A stretch of 64,000 nucleotides of DNA from Sabethes cyaneus (GCF_943734655.1 NC_071354.1:47360044-47424043), one strand, 5' to 3'. Counted from the stretch's first letter, positions 9,216 to 21,029 are shown. Notes: generated by a model not told the origin, from the letters alone. Numbers and translations: made by a program.

Positions 9216-11915
9216 AGAATCGTTGTTGATTCCATTCCATTCAGTGTGATAGATTGATCTTTAGTATAATTGTCTTACAACTAACATGTGGACAACCAGT
9301 TAAAATATCAACCAGCTAACGTCCTCTGCATCTTACTAGTTCTTTCCGACGCTCTACTTCACAGCTATTTGCATACTTGACAGATATACAATTGAAACTA
9401 TGTGAAGAATTGCAAGCAACTGACGGAAAGCAGCGAACTATTCTCGGTTACAACAGTCGCTGATTTTCCTCGCTTTGAGAATTGCTGCGTCACGTCGCAT
9501 GCACAAATTATCCTTTCAGCCCTGTTTCCGTGCAAGACTACAATTTCGAACAAATTCTATGACTTTTCCACGACGTTCCACTTTCAGGACACCAAATTGG
9601 ACTAGATTTAGTATTTAAAGATAAAATCGATCGAAGAAAAGGGGTGGTTTTGCACTCTGGGGTGCTTCCCAAACACAGATATTCAACTGGTATAAGCATA
9701 AACGTCGTACAGAGTCTACGACCTGTTGGCACGGAGGGGTTTGGTTACTTTTTTTGTAAAAAGAAACCACACTAAACAAATTGTGTGTTGAACTGTCGTC
9801 CCTGCCTGTGAAGCAAGGTAATCACGAAGAAAATGTATGGAGAAATTTGACTATGAAACTTTTCGGAAATTTTCACTATTTTGTGATTGAAAATGAAAAT
9901 TGTAATAAAAACCACTGAATTGCTACATCTGTTATTGATGTAGCTCGATTAATATTCAAACCATCAAAACATAGAAAAAAAATTTTGCGTAGGTCAACAG
10001 ACAAGAGTCTAGCTAGATAGTTACGATCACCGTACGTCTGGGATAGTTATGCACTATTGCATAACCCAAGGTGAGTCAAAATAGGTGATCTAGTATTCAC
10101 AGTTTGTAGAACAGAAGTGCGCGGTACAATTGGTTAGCAACCATCGACGTTGTTTATACATTCAACAGTTTCCGCTTTGAAAATTTCGGTGATCGTCAAG
10201 GGTAACCCAGCGGGGGTGAAAAACAAATTTGAACATCAGAAAACCTCTCTTGACTAACCTTGGCATAACCTGTCCAGTGACTTCAACCTTGCTTCCAAGA
10301 GAACAGCATATTTATACTTTACTTCAACGAAGTCATAAACGACTATAGTTCTATTAAAACAACTTGGCTATCGGTGTATAACTACAGAGAGTAAAAAAGT
10401 AGGAAATGCGAAAAGATGTCGTTTTCCGCGCGGTAAACTGCTGGGTCATACCTGCCACAAGTTTTCACATAACAATTACAACCCGTGTCCCATCGTGTCA
10501 ACCCCTTCCAACAACAACAACAACGGCAAAACAACAGCAAAAAAAATATTAAAACCCCTTTTATTGGTTGTTATGTGCGACTAAATGTCACTGGTAAAAT
10601 ATTCATGCTGCTTTCGCGCACGTAATGTCACCGCTTGCCGCTGTCACATTATACCTACATTGATACCTTTTTTTATCATGCATGGCATGGCATGCCATGG
10701 CACGGCACAGCACGGCAGGGTGCTGCGATACGGTTTTGTCATGATCAAACAAAAGCGTGAAAATTAAGGTGCAATTGTACTTTCGTGATTGAATTTATTT
10801 GCTCGATTGCGTGGCTCTTTTTTCTGACTGGCGCGACCAACGGCGTGGATGGCGAATTGTTTTATTTATTTATTTTTTATCGCTGCTTCCCTCAGCTCAG
10901 GTTGTGTCTTTCTTCGATTGAATACTGTGCAAATTGTGAACAAATTAAGCGTAAATTTTCACGCTATCAGCTGCGGTCAGCTTAGTGTTGTATAACGCGA
11001 CCAGCAGTAACAGCAGCAGCAGCGGAACCGTTTGGGTGTTTTTGCAATCTCAAATTAACATTCGATCAACCGTGGATCGAATCCATCAGGCTGTCAGACT
11101 GTCTGTCAGCAAATTTTGTGTCGATTAGGCTGCTTTGGCGAATGTACAGTTATACACAGTGAAACAGTAGAAAAAACCATCGATCGCCCTGACAGCTGGT
11201 GCCGGATGGTCGGTCGGTCGGCTTGGATTCATTCTAGCTTTTCTTCTTCTCTATCGTAATAATCGGGGTGGTCAATATTTATCTTTTACACCGCAACCGC
11301 ACGCAGTGCAGAATTCCGGTGGAACGTGCGATAGAACTGTAAACAAACAATGACATGGCAGTGGCGGACTGCAACCGGCCGGCTTTTCCTGTCCGATAAA
11401 CGAATGAACTCGTCTCGCACAGCAATGACACCGGCAAAAATAGCTGCCGAATTGGCCCAATTTGTTTACCGAACTGCGATTGGATGGGTTTTGTTTCTGT
11501 TTCTGTTAGAAAAGTCGGTGAAATGCTGCATCAGCCTTGTTATTTGTATTTATTTTTGATTGGTTTTTGATCGATTGATTAAAGACCTTTTTCAAACATT
11601 TGCGTCACTTTTTTACACCTAATTAACAGCTTGAAAATAAATTTGCGAAAAATAATAAACTAGGTTTACTAGCAAATTTTGTTATTTGGGCCCAAAATAT
11701 ATTAGGTCGTTCAATGGCAACTGGGTGAATTAAACTAAACTTGCCCTATTGGCGTCCGGGAACAGATTGCCTTTTTCTGTCTGTTTTATGGAAAAGAGTT
11801 AACGTCTATCTACCCCGCGGTAGAAACAAAAAGCAATCATCCAAGAAATAATTATCGGGGAGCGATAGAGTTGCGAGAATAAAGCAAAATTTGTTACATA
11901 CTAGACTACCTAACA
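9216..11915. other. low-repeat DNA without a supported gene
   Basis: No exon could be supported on either strand. The short open frames here overlap one another and match nothing recognised. At about 10676-10722 there is a run of CATGG/CACGG pentamers around a GGCATGCC palindrome. Around 11000-11022 lies a short CAG-rich run, and at about 11206-11222 a GGTC repeat. GC content is higher between 10.4 and 11.5 kb than in the surrounding repeats. That would fit regulatory or untranslated DNA of a host gene, but this is only a guess. Confidence 0.4.
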
Positions 11916-11920
11916 TAAGA

Positions 11921-12015
11921 TGCGGCAGTAGTGTAATTAGTAAAACATTCGGCTACCAACCGAAAAAGCGTGGGTGCAAGCCCCACTTGCCATTGGACGA
12001 CTCAATATAATTTGG
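11921..12015 (+). repeat. tRNA-like SINE, family 3, copy a
   Basis: A tRNA-shaped head: A-box region AGTAGTGTAATTAGTAAAAC, a perfect 5-bp anticodon stem TTCGG/CCGAA around loop CTACCAA (formal anticodon ACC), and a T arm GTGGG/CCCAC. The acceptor stem pairs poorly, so a working tRNA gene is unlikely. After the head comes ACTCAATATA, also found after the second copy (58753-58850). A shared downstream tail points to a SINE and not to two independent tRNA pseudogenes. Confidence 0.55.
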
Positions 12016-12235
12016 ACGTATATAACGGAATTTAGTGGTTCACTCTACTAGATTTACTAGTATCATTTTTCGCATCAGACACTTCTTCACTCCCTAAAAA
12101 AACGGTTTTCGAATTAACCCGGTTTTTTCAGTGTTTTTGAAATTAGAGCGGTTTTTTCGACCACTTTTGAAATTTAAATAGTTTTTTAAGGATTTCTGAA
12201 TTGACGCGCTTCTTACGACGTCTTTTGAATTAGGC

Positions 12236-12440
12236 CATTGCAAATTATCTTCAAAGTTTTTGTCCCCCCGGCCTTCAAAATTGGCTCTAAAAAGCGTGGG
12301 GCCAAAAAAATTATTAAACTTGAGTAAAAATTTTTTGTACAAAATCATTTATCGGTGGGTTTTACAGCCTAAGGAACTCAAAAAAAGAGTGTACGGAGTG
12401 TTAACGCTTCTAGCACGAAACAAAACTGGAAGTACAAATA
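12236..12440. repeat. dispersed repeat shared with 35245-35425
   Basis: Direct copies at the two sites share AGTTTTTGTC followed by a C run, AAATTGGCT, a G run, CAGCCT, AAAAA-GAGTGTAC and AACRCTTCTAGCACGAAAC. The C/G blocks can pair as a hairpin. No coding sequence. It is likely an end of a multicopy element. Confidence 0.45.
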
Positions 12441-12835
12441 ATTGTAACCATGTAAGAAAAAGAAGACAAAATTTTATTTTTTTTAGCCATCTTTTCTTCT
12501 TCTTTTTCGTTTTTCTCAAGGTGTATTTCGTTTACAAAACTCAAAAGTTATAAAAGTCTTTGCCGAGCTTTTACCAACAAAGCAAAAAAAGTTTGTTCCA
12601 ATACGTTGCGTAGTTTCTGAGAAAAAGGTTCATAAAGTTTGTAAATCGTGATTTTTTAGGAGCGGCGTTTTATTCCGTCGAGGTTGTTCCACGCCGCACT
12701 GGAATGGTTATGTGTATGGTCGTTTTTTGGCCACTTCCCGTGATCGGATTATTACCAAATTAGTATCAAAATAAGCGGGAAAAACTGAAAATTTTTGCAA
12801 AATTGCAAATTGCAAAAAACTGCAAATAATTCAAA

Positions 12836-13070
12836 GTTCTATCGCGCTGCAGAAATCGTATTAGGAACCATCCAAAAGTGTGAAGAAATATAAATGTAAA
12901 CATTTTGCATTTTTCCGTAGTCCAACCAGGAAAATATCAGTATTGAAAGCGAAGAATATCATGCCATGAACGCGTATAATTCACTTCACTTTATAATACA
13001 CTTTCATTTAGACTAAATGAAACTTTCAATCTTATCCGTAAATTTTATGATAATCCGTAAATATGAGCAC
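12836..13070 (+). repeat. left member of a diverged direct-repeat pair (partner 18661-18897)
   Basis: Shared landmarks in the same order and orientation are CTGCAGAAATC, ATATTTTGCATTTTT-like, GAAGAATATCATGCCATGAA, ACTAAATGAAACT and AATCCGTA. The pair brackets about 5.6 kb containing GTCGTCTTTT arrays, Transib-like element C and a foldback. It could be the ends of an old composite element or an old tandem duplication. No reading frame. Confidence 0.5.
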
Positions 13071-13124
13071 TTGATTCGTAGGCTCGTAGAAAATTCTGAA
13101 TTTAAGTCTTATGTTCTAATTTTT

Positions 13125-14046
13125 AAACCTTCAAAAAAGCGATGAAAAGATTTCTAAAACACATGAAAGACAACGAAGAGACGACGACAAGACAGTGGAC
13201 AGTTGCCAAATGCGACAAAAAACGGAAAGGAGTCATTTAAAAAGCGTCAGTCAGACGATGAAACTTTCAAAACAGACAAAAGTTGTTGTGTTGTAACCGT
13301 AACCAATTCGTTCTCTAGATACTCGTTAGAAAGATGTTATTATCGTGTAAATCCCTATTGGATTATGTTGCGAATTACACTGAAAAAATAAGAGTCTTAC
13401 TTCTATTGATTCTATTGATTAAACTGGCCGATCGTGAAAATTGCAATTAACAATTTTTTCTTTTTTTGATACCTTTTAAAGTCCGTTAGTTTTTTTTCAG
13501 CGATTTGCTGTCACTGTTTATCCTGTTTTGTGGTGTTTTTTGTCATTATTTGTGTTTGTTAGGTATTTCTATTCATGGTTTTTCCAGTTTTTATCGGAAC
13601 TTCATCGCCTTTTCTGCATCTATTTTTAGTCTTTTCGCAGTTTCTTATTGTCTTTTTAGGGGGTTCTTCATGGTATTTTAGTCGTCTTTCGTTCTTTCTA
13701 ATCGTCTACTCGTTTATTTGTCGTCGCTTTTTCATCATCTTTCCGTTGTCATTTCGCCGCCTCTTTATCGTCTTTTGCTGTATATTCATTTTCGTTTGGT
13801 CAAAAAGAATAACGATTCTTTCGTTATTTCGTCGTCTTATTTTTGACTTTTCGATGCCTTTTCTCCGTCATTTGTCATCTCTTCGTTGTCTTTTCGTCGC
13901 CTTTTGTCATCTTTCTGTCGTCTTTCCATGAACTTTTTGCCATCCTTTCGTGGCATTTTCCTTGTCTGTAATATTTTTTAACCTCTGTTTTTGGCATTTT
14001 TTGCCACTTTTTACCGTTTTCGTCGTCTTTTTTGTTGAAATTAAAG
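13125..14046. repeat. GACGAAAA / GTCGTCTTTT word arrays with an orientation switch
   Basis: From 13125 to about 13280 the purine strand (GACGACGACAAGAC, GATGAAACTTTC) is on plus. It shares a roughly 60-bp block with the array near 3340. From about 13440 to 14046 the complementary form (CGTCGTCTTTT, CGCCTTTTGTCATC) is on plus. Phenylalanine-rich frames at 13575-13931 and 13950-14222 result from the composition and are not genes. Transib-like element C follows at once. Confidence 0.6.
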
Positions 14047-14051
14047 CGTTA

Positions 14052-15307
14052 CACAATGGGCAAAAACGAGCTCGTAATCTCAAGAATTACAATCCCAAGT
14101 TTGGAACCTTTCAAGATACCTATTCCTATGTAAAAAATGCAGGAAACCGATTAGTGATGTCTTCATCTGGCGCAGACTTCGGAAAGTGGTCCGTTTTTCC
14201 CTATTATCCCCAAAAATCATGATAAAGGCTAATAAAACAGTATAAAAACTTATTTGCCGCCAGTGAAATGAGCTCAAATAGCTTCCAAACGTTGTCAAAA
14301 CATCAGAAGAAACAAATCCCCTTTCTTTCCCTACTGTGCAAAATGCAAGAATAGTCCATTTTGCCCAATTCACCCCTGAATACATAGTAAAATCTAATTA
14401 AGGCGATTAAAAGACAGGGAAATAAATTTGAATAGCACCAGTACATTCGAAAGACATCAGGAGTGTTGAATGTCATCGATTTATTACCGTGATGAATTCA
14501 CAGTCGGTCCGTTCTGCCTGATTCTCTCCTAGATCTACAAAAACAAGTTTATTTACTATTGCGTAAAAAAATCGTAATTTTTCAGCGATGGTGTCTTTGG
14601 AGAAGTTTATCAATAAAATACAGCGCATCTTTTTAAACTATTGGAGTGATCTTATATTCATCTATCAGAGTGATACAAACTTTTGTTTTTTGAATCCGTC
14701 AAAAAAAAATTTTTATTCTTCAGAAAAATTGTAGAACACATTGAAATGAGCAACTTTGCTGAATATAGTAACTATATATCTTTACCTAGTTGCGAGATAT
14801 CATGATTTGTTTAAAAAGTACACTTAAATATCAATTCTGCACAATAACTTTGCATCTAATTTATTAATTGCTTTCAACTGATCTCCAAAGTTATTCAGTA
14901 TGATAAAATACACATTTTTTCTGAAGACTGTTTTTATCTTTCAGTTAGTTTTAATCGCTTTAATAGGTTATCTATGTATAGGGGGGTGAATTAGGCAAAA
15001 TAGACTATTCTTGCATTGCGCACAGTATGCAATGGATGGAATTTGATTTTCCTGATGTTTTGACAACATTTGCAAGCTAGTTGAGTTCATTTGACGGGCG
15101 GTAAAGAAGTTTCTATACTATTTAATTAGCTTTTATCATGATTTTTGGGGATAGTACGGTAAAATGGACCACTTCTTAAAGTCTGTGCAGGATGAAACCA
15201 TCATCAATCGATTTCCTGCATTTTTTACATAGGGATAGGTATCTCGCAAGATTCCAATCCAGCGGCTTCTAATTCTTGGGACTACGAGCTCGTTTTTGCC
15301 CATTGTG
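14052..15307. mobile_element. Transib-like non-autonomous element C
   Basis: Both ends are CACAATGGGCAAAAACGAGC, perfectly inverted. Flanking pentamers are CGTTA (14047-14051) and CGTTG (15308-15312), a 4-of-5 match to a target duplication. Inverted arms run from about 14052 to 14415 and 14948 to 15307. The heptamer CACAATG is the form usually quoted for Transib termini. At a 23-bp spacing the nonamer position reads AAGAATTAC and AAGAATTAG, a weaker match than in elements A and B. The interior has no transposase frame. The left side sits in a GTCGTCTTTT array, and fragments of the array reappear on the right (15405-15470). Confidence 0.6.
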
Positions 15308-15470
15308 CGTTGGATTGGAGCGATAGTAGAATTTAATTTGGAATTTTTTCTCTTTTATTTCATTTCAAGTTTCGTATTCTACTAAGACGCTCCAGAAAAC
15401 AGTCTTTTTGTTGTTATTTAAAAACTTTTCGACGTCATTTGGCGTCTTCTCTTCATTTTTGACGTAGGAC

Positions 15471-15620
15471 TACGTCTTACGGCAAGTTTTGAGATAGGGT
15501 GTCATTCCAAAAAATCGAAAAATGCGAGCGTCACGAAAAATGAAAGGTTTTGAGCGCTAATAGCTCAGCAGTTTTCCGATCGATTTTCAATATTCTTACA
15601 CCAATCGATCGGAAAATCTT
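15471..15620 (+). repeat. dispersed repeat ending in GACGTAGGACTACGTC
   Basis: Begins with GACGTAGGACTACGTCTTAC and continues with a block that is the reverse complement of positions 1-160, including AGGGTGTCATTCC and AGCGCTAA. Related wording at 31372-31450 (GATTTTCCGATCGATT, ACACCCTACC) suggests a third partial copy. Just upstream, about 15375-15405, TTTCGTATTCTACTAAGACG matches in inverse the piece at 39250-39290. Confidence 0.5.
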
Positions 15621-16515
15621 TTAAGAATTCACCCAAATGAAGAAAAGTATGGATTCTTGATGTTGAACTGTTGAAAAATTGAAAATAATGAACCTATGTT
15701 TTACCAGAATTCTCGCTTCATGATTGATTGGAAGTTTCTTTACGATGATCTAAACCTATACCAATTTGATATCTGTGCTTGGGAAGTAAGCCAAAACAAG
15801 TGACGAAGTTTCCTCATTTCAACAAGATTCCTTATCACCGCGGTTAGACCTAGACCATTTTGATGTCCTTGCTTGGGAAGTACGCCAGAAAGAGTGTTAA
15901 AGCCCCCTCGTGCCAACAGATTTCTTACGAACGCGATTAAAACTAGTCCGATTTGATGTCTGTGTTAGGGAAGTGTGCCAGAAAAAATGACACAAGTTCG
16001 TCGTCCCAACAAATCGCAAATTCTTTACTGCGAGACGATTAAACCTAGGCGAACTTGATATCTGTGTTGGAAAAATGTGCTACAGCTGTAGTGTTCGGTT
16101 ACAATACGACTCTGTATGAATACGCATGCTTGCCGTTTCATTAAAAGTGTAGTGAAAAGATGTGCTGTTGATAAAATAGGATTGAATTGGTAAAATCCCT
16201 TCAACGTGGGGAACCATGGGTAATAAAAACAATCTTTAATTTCAGTAAGGTAGCAGGAAAGCAATAGTTTGTGTTCTTGATTTTGTTAAGTGGTTTTCAA
16301 ATGCACAATCTTTTGAGAATTGAACGTATGCACTACTTTCAATCTACTACTATGTTACTACTTTGATAATTGTTACATACAACGCATGTAGCATGTTTAT
16401 ATGTTGCATATAGCATGTATACATGAAGAATAGAATGATTACAAGCATAAATACATGCTACTATCACTGTAAAGAGACTTACGTAGTCCTGCGTCACCAA
16501 TATATGCGGTCGTGT
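15621..16515. other. no gene; imperfect internal tandem units
   Basis: Four related units of roughly 85-90 bp run from about 15760 to 16090. Each has a phrase like TTTGATRTCTGTGYTNGGGAAGT followed by GCCAGAAAR and CAACA. They are diverged. From 16330 to 16500 the sequence is rich in ATGTTGCATAT-like words. No coding region supported. Confidence 0.4.
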
Positions 16516-16519
16516 CTTG

Positions 16520-17885
16520 TACACAACCCCTCTGATTTTTTTTATAATCTTTTCATCATCCTGTTTTTATTTTCGCCTTTTTTGGTTATCTTTCGTTACT
16601 TTTTTACCTTTTCTCCTAATTCTTGTCAAGACAACGGAAATTTTGTCGTTGCCTTTTCATAGTTATTTTGTCGTCTTTCTGTTCTATTTTCGTCAGCTGT
16701 TCGTTGTCTGTTTTTGGTTGTTTCACTCTTTTTGGCGCTTTTTAAAGTTCTTTTTGTCGTTTTGCCTTGCTTTTTGTATTTTTTGTAAATAGTCATATTT
16801 CGTACTTTCATGCTATTTCCGTCACCGTTTGCTGTCATTTCCTTGTTGTTTTTTGGTACCTTTTTTAAAATCTGTTAGTAATTTTTCGTTCTATTTTATT
16901 TTGTCGTGTTTTGGCTGTTTTTCGGTGATTTTTTGTTATTTTGTATTGTTTTTTGTGGTGCTTTCAGCGGCTCTTTTCAAGGTCTTTTTACCGTCTTTTC
17001 ACCTACTTATCATCTATATTTCTTCATCTTTCCGTTGTCTTTTCGTTATCATTTTGCCGCATCTTCGTCATCTTTTTTGCAGTATATTTACTATCTATAT
17101 TTACTAGTATATTTACTAGCCTAATTTTCTTCGTAATTGTCGGCTTTTGGTTATTTCTCTGTCGTATTTTTGTCGTCTTTCCTGTCGTGTTGTCGTTTTG
17201 TCCGTTTGCCAGCTTTTCATCGCATTTTTATCGTCTGTTCGTTGCTTTTTGATCTCGATTTTTGACTCTTTTGTCGCTTTTTTCTACGGCTTTTTGTTGT
17301 TTTGTCGTGCTTTTTGTTTTGTTATTGTCACTGTTTTAGCGTATTTCGTCGCCTTTTCATTGTACTTGTATGTTATTTCGGTCGCCATCTACAGTCGTCT
17401 TCATGTCATTGACATCTCTTTTGGATATCTCTTTGGCAAGTTAACATAGTCTCTTTTCTGCGATTTGTTGTCATTTTTTATCGTCATTTGTGGCATTTTT
17501 GGCTCCTCTTGATGACGTCTTATTATAGTATCTTACAGTATTGTCTTTTTAAAATTATTTCTCGCTTCTTTGGCATCTTTTTATCCCATTTTTGTCGTCT
17601 TTCTTCTGTTTTCACCGTCTATTCGCCTGCTTATCATTACATTTTTATCATCGTTCCGTTGTATTTTCGTTTTCGTTTAGCCGTATGTTTGCTGCCGTCG
17701 TTCTTCTGTCGTCATTTCGTCATCTTGTTGTTGTCTTTTCAACGCCATTCCGCCGTTGCTGGTTACCTCTTTTGCGCCTTTGCTTCATATGATCTCTCTG
17801 TCATATTTTTGTCGTCTCTCCAGGGTCTTTTTGCCATGTTATTTTGGCATCTTTTCAACCTCATTTTATCGACTTATAAAATTTA
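16520..17885. repeat. long GTCGTCTTTT-word array
   Basis: Pyrimidine-rich on plus, made of variants of TTTTCGTCGTC, TTTTTGTCATC and TTTGTCGTGC. Several overlapping frames rich in F, S and L stay open in this block. They come from base composition, occur in more than one frame at once, and match no protein. Words such as CGTTGTCTTTTCGT recur in inverse at 27470-28975. Confidence 0.65.
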
Positions 17886-17926
17886 GTTTATTTGTTTATC
17901 GACAATATTACAAAAATATTGCCATT

Positions 17927-18209
17927 TTAATATTTTTTTGGAACGATGATTCTACAATTGATGAAGGGGCGGTAAGGGAAAGTAATGAAGAAGGATTTTT
18001 TTCCGGGAATGAAGGGGAAGGGTGGAAAGGAAGGGGGGGGGGGTTAATAGATAACTATGCTTAACAAGTTGTCGTTGTAACTCCTATTACCCCCCCCCCC
18101 GCTTCCTTACCACCCTTCCCCTTCATTCCCAGAAAAAAAATCCTTCTTCATTACTTTCCCTTACCGTCCCTTCATCAATTGTAGAATCATCGTTTCAAAA
18201 AAATATTAA
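17927..18209. mobile_element. foldback (hairpin) element with poly-G/poly-C inner arms
   Basis: Two arms of about 119 bp (17927-18045 and 18091-18209) are near-perfect inverted repeats, starting TTAATATTTTTTTG and sharing GATTCTACAATTGATGAAGG and GGGAATGAAGGGGAAGGGTGG. The loop contains GCTTAACAAGTTGTCG and a C run, the same wording as the tails of family-2 SINEs (3125-3190 and 53165-53230). It looks like a head-to-head duplication of that tail, able to form one long hairpin. Confidence 0.6.
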
Positions 18210-18259
18210 TATATGCCTGACCGCATTTCAAGGTCATGACTAAAGTCACGAGTTTGGTC

Positions 18260-18565
18260 AATTGCCATTTTACTTTTTTTTTGTCGTTCTTTCGTCATCG
18301 TCGTCGTTCGTCGTCATCTTTTCGTCGCCTTTTTTTCGTGCTTCGCCTTTTTCTTAAACTTTTTGTCGTTTCTGTCGTGCGGTTTGTTCTTTGTATCATC
18401 GTTTTAGCGCATTTCGTCACCTTTTAATCGTACTTTCATGTTCTTTAAATCATATTTCTATCATCTTTCGTTGTTTTTCCGTCATCTTTTCATCACATTT
18501 TCCTTGTTTTTAGACCGTCTCTTCATTGAATCTTTTTCATATTTTAATCATCTTTTCATCAACTG
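18260..18565. repeat. GTCGTCTTTT-word array, short block
   Basis: Same composition as 16520-17885 (CATCGTCGTCGTTCGTCGTC, CGTCATCTTTTCATCAC). It is separated from that block by the foldback at 17927-18209, which probably inserted into or beside it. Just before it, 18213-18255 (ATGCCTGACCGCATTTCAAG) is shared with 2571-2600. Confidence 0.55.
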
Positions 18566-18660
18566 TTTGTTATGTTTTCTGAAGGCCTAAATGTTCAACA
18601 ACCTATTAACTATCGCATGAAAATTTAGTAATGCAAAAAGAACAAGGATTCCAGCTAGTT

Positions 18661-18897
18661 GAAGTTCTCTCGCACTGCAGAAATCATACTAGGAACTATC
18701 AAAATATGGGAAGAAACAGAAATATAAATATTTTGCATTTTTGCCGTACTCCAACCGGGAAAATATTAGTATTGAAAGTGAAGAATATCATGCCATGAAC
18801 GCATCTAATTCATTTCACTTTTTAATACACTTCTCATTAGACTAAATGAAACTCTCAATCTTTCCCGTACATTTTATGAAAATCCGTAGATATTAAT
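18661..18897 (+). repeat. right member of a diverged direct-repeat pair (partner 12836-13070)
   Basis: Same landmarks as the partner: CTGCAGAAATCATACTAGGA, GAAGAATATCATGCCATGAA, ACTAAATGAAACTCTC and AATCCGTAGA. The copies have drifted by substitutions and small indels, so they are much older than the 499-bp pair at 20531 and 25640. Confidence 0.5.
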
Positions 18898-20530
18898 AAA
18901 TATATCATTTGAAAATGTACCAAAAGTAAAAATTTATTTATGCTTTTTAGAGTCAAGCATACCTAAATATATTTTAGGAGAATCGCTGCATTAAATTATT
19001 AACACAATTCGCTTCGCCCCGCAGTGAACCGTTTCACCAGGCTTTTTTGCAATGTTTCGATACCATTTTTTAGATGAAACCTTGGAGCTAACACGCTTCC
19101 AGTAAGTCGAAAGAAGCAAAAAAAAAAAAAAAGTTGATTGTACTACAGACAATCCGTAGCCAATCCCAGCGGTGCATTTTTTCCTTTGTCAGTGACAACA
19201 AAAAACATTAACTTCAGTACCTATACCACCGCACCGGGCCGACCGGGGGATCAGGTCGATGTCGAACATAACCGTCGGGCGGCGACACACTTTTCCTCCA
19301 TACTTACTGGCTCGCGCGCGACGTCAGGTTGAATGTGTCAACTCTGGAAAGGGCTTCCACGTCCACCGTCAGCGCAGCGCCAGCGCGGTCTGGTCCGGAG
19401 GAGGCTGCCGGTCTGGCGCGACCTTATGAAACAATAATGCAGTGTGAGGGCTTTGTTTTGTTTACACGCATGATTAAACTTTCGAGTTGTCACTATTTGA
19501 CGAGCAGAAGAGTTGATGGTATCCAGGCCAGGCCGGGCCAGACCAGAGCGCTTGAATGCCGCACTTTGTCGTAAGGCCCGTAAGTATCCGACTCCACTTG
19601 GCAACCGGGGGGAGGAATTTCACAGCTCACTGCACCAGAATAGGAGAATCAATGTGACACGAGTGTGTTAAATTCACGCCCCGGCGGGCACTTTAAAGCG
19701 CGCGCTGGCGTAGAGTTTGAACTGGAACGATGAAACCGATTAAGAGGAATGGATACATCCTGGATCATTTGAAAGAGTCATTGTGCGATTTCATACGATC
19801 AAATCGGGAGGTCACATTTTTAGAAATGTATCAAATAGAGTGCTGCATTCAATGCTCAATCTGTACTCGAGACAAAGTCAGTCAGATGAAAGAGCGACAC
19901 AATAATGATGCAATTTTGCGCACGGCTGAGATAACGTTACGTATGAATTAGGATGGAAGAAACGAACTGCAGTTGGGAGTAAACAGCATCACTTATCGTT
20001 AATGTTCTGCATTGTGTTTTCTCATTTGGTTACTTTTGTTTGAGTTTTACGATTAGAGAGCAATCAGATCTGCTATTCGAAACAGTCGAACGCGTATCAT
20101 ATCTCTATCGGGCCAACCGACTAAACTCGAATGATTTATGTGAATGAAACGGAAACCATTAGCGGTTTTTCGTCACACAAAAGAGGGGCAATTTTGCCGG
20201 GCGGAGGCTAGGAATTTTAAACTGCTTAACTGCTGGACACAACCGGATTCATTAAAATGCTTTTGCCAATTTTTATGGAGAAAGTTTGTGCGCCTTGTTG
20301 GAAATGCATCGAATGCATATTAAGCTTTGTAAATTTTGTGGCTTTTGTTGATCTTAAATCATTTTTAGCAAAATTGATTGACTTCTATAGTGAATGCATG
20401 AACCTGGGACCGACTCCTTCCTAATTCCGATCATTTAACCAAAGTAGTCGACTTTTAGGAGATTGCATCATAAAGCATAGTAAATGAGCATGCTTTGATT
20501 ATTATGAGCATTCTCATTCGACCATTTGAA
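18898..20530. other. low-repeat, partly GC-rich DNA without a supported gene
   Basis: Between about 19200 and 19720 the sequence is GC-rich (GGGCCGACCGGGGG, GGCCAGGCCGGGCCAGACC) and carries overlapping short frames on both strands, none recognisable. It could be an untranslated exon, promoter or regulatory island of a host gene, but no splice structure can be defended. The rest is AT-rich and appears unique. Confidence 0.35.
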
Positions 20531-21029
20531 TAAAAGAGTTTGCTTTACAAAGCCAATTGTTTTTTATTCATCATTCAATCTAATCGGAATTAGGAGCTGG
20601 CCGGAATTCGTACGTTCGTGGTTTGCGTGGCTAATTCTGGTTTATTATAACCGTATGTATGTAATAAAACCCGATTAACTGCCCCTAATGACGAAAGGAA
20701 TCTTTGTTATACCGACACATTCATCAAACAAGGCCTAGTTTATAGGATTTCAGTAAAATTTATCGATGCATATTTTCTTGTAATGCCATATTATTTATTT
20801 AAATAATTTAAGTAAGCATGGTCTACACGTTCGTTGAAGACTTTATTTACCAACTATCAAGCAAATAAAAATATGTTTCAATTGATCGGGTGATTAACAG
20901 CAACGGTCCGGTTGGACTAATACATCGCTAGATGTGAAACTTGGAGAAAGTATTTCCCAAAGGATTATATAACCATGAATTTCCGATAGGTGCTCCTTAG
21001 GTTGGTTTATAGAAGCGAAATCAGAGCAT
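20531..21029. repeat. 499-bp direct repeat, left copy (candidate long target-site duplication)
   Basis: Compared by eye with 25640-26138, this block appears identical over all 499 bases with no gap (constant offset 5109). It starts TAAAAGAGTTTGC and ends AATCAGAGCAT. The bases outside differ: A versus C on the left, C versus A on the right. The repeats abut the two ends of the non-LTR element (21030-25639), so the simplest reading is one target stretch copied on integration. It lacks TG...CA ends and encodes nothing, which argues against an LTR. Confidence 0.75.

Noticed and set aside
20531..21029. 499-bp repeats as LTRs
   Set aside because: They do not start TG or end CA, and no primer-binding site or polypurine tract is evident. 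The enclosed polyprotein is of non-LTR type with an APE endonuclease.
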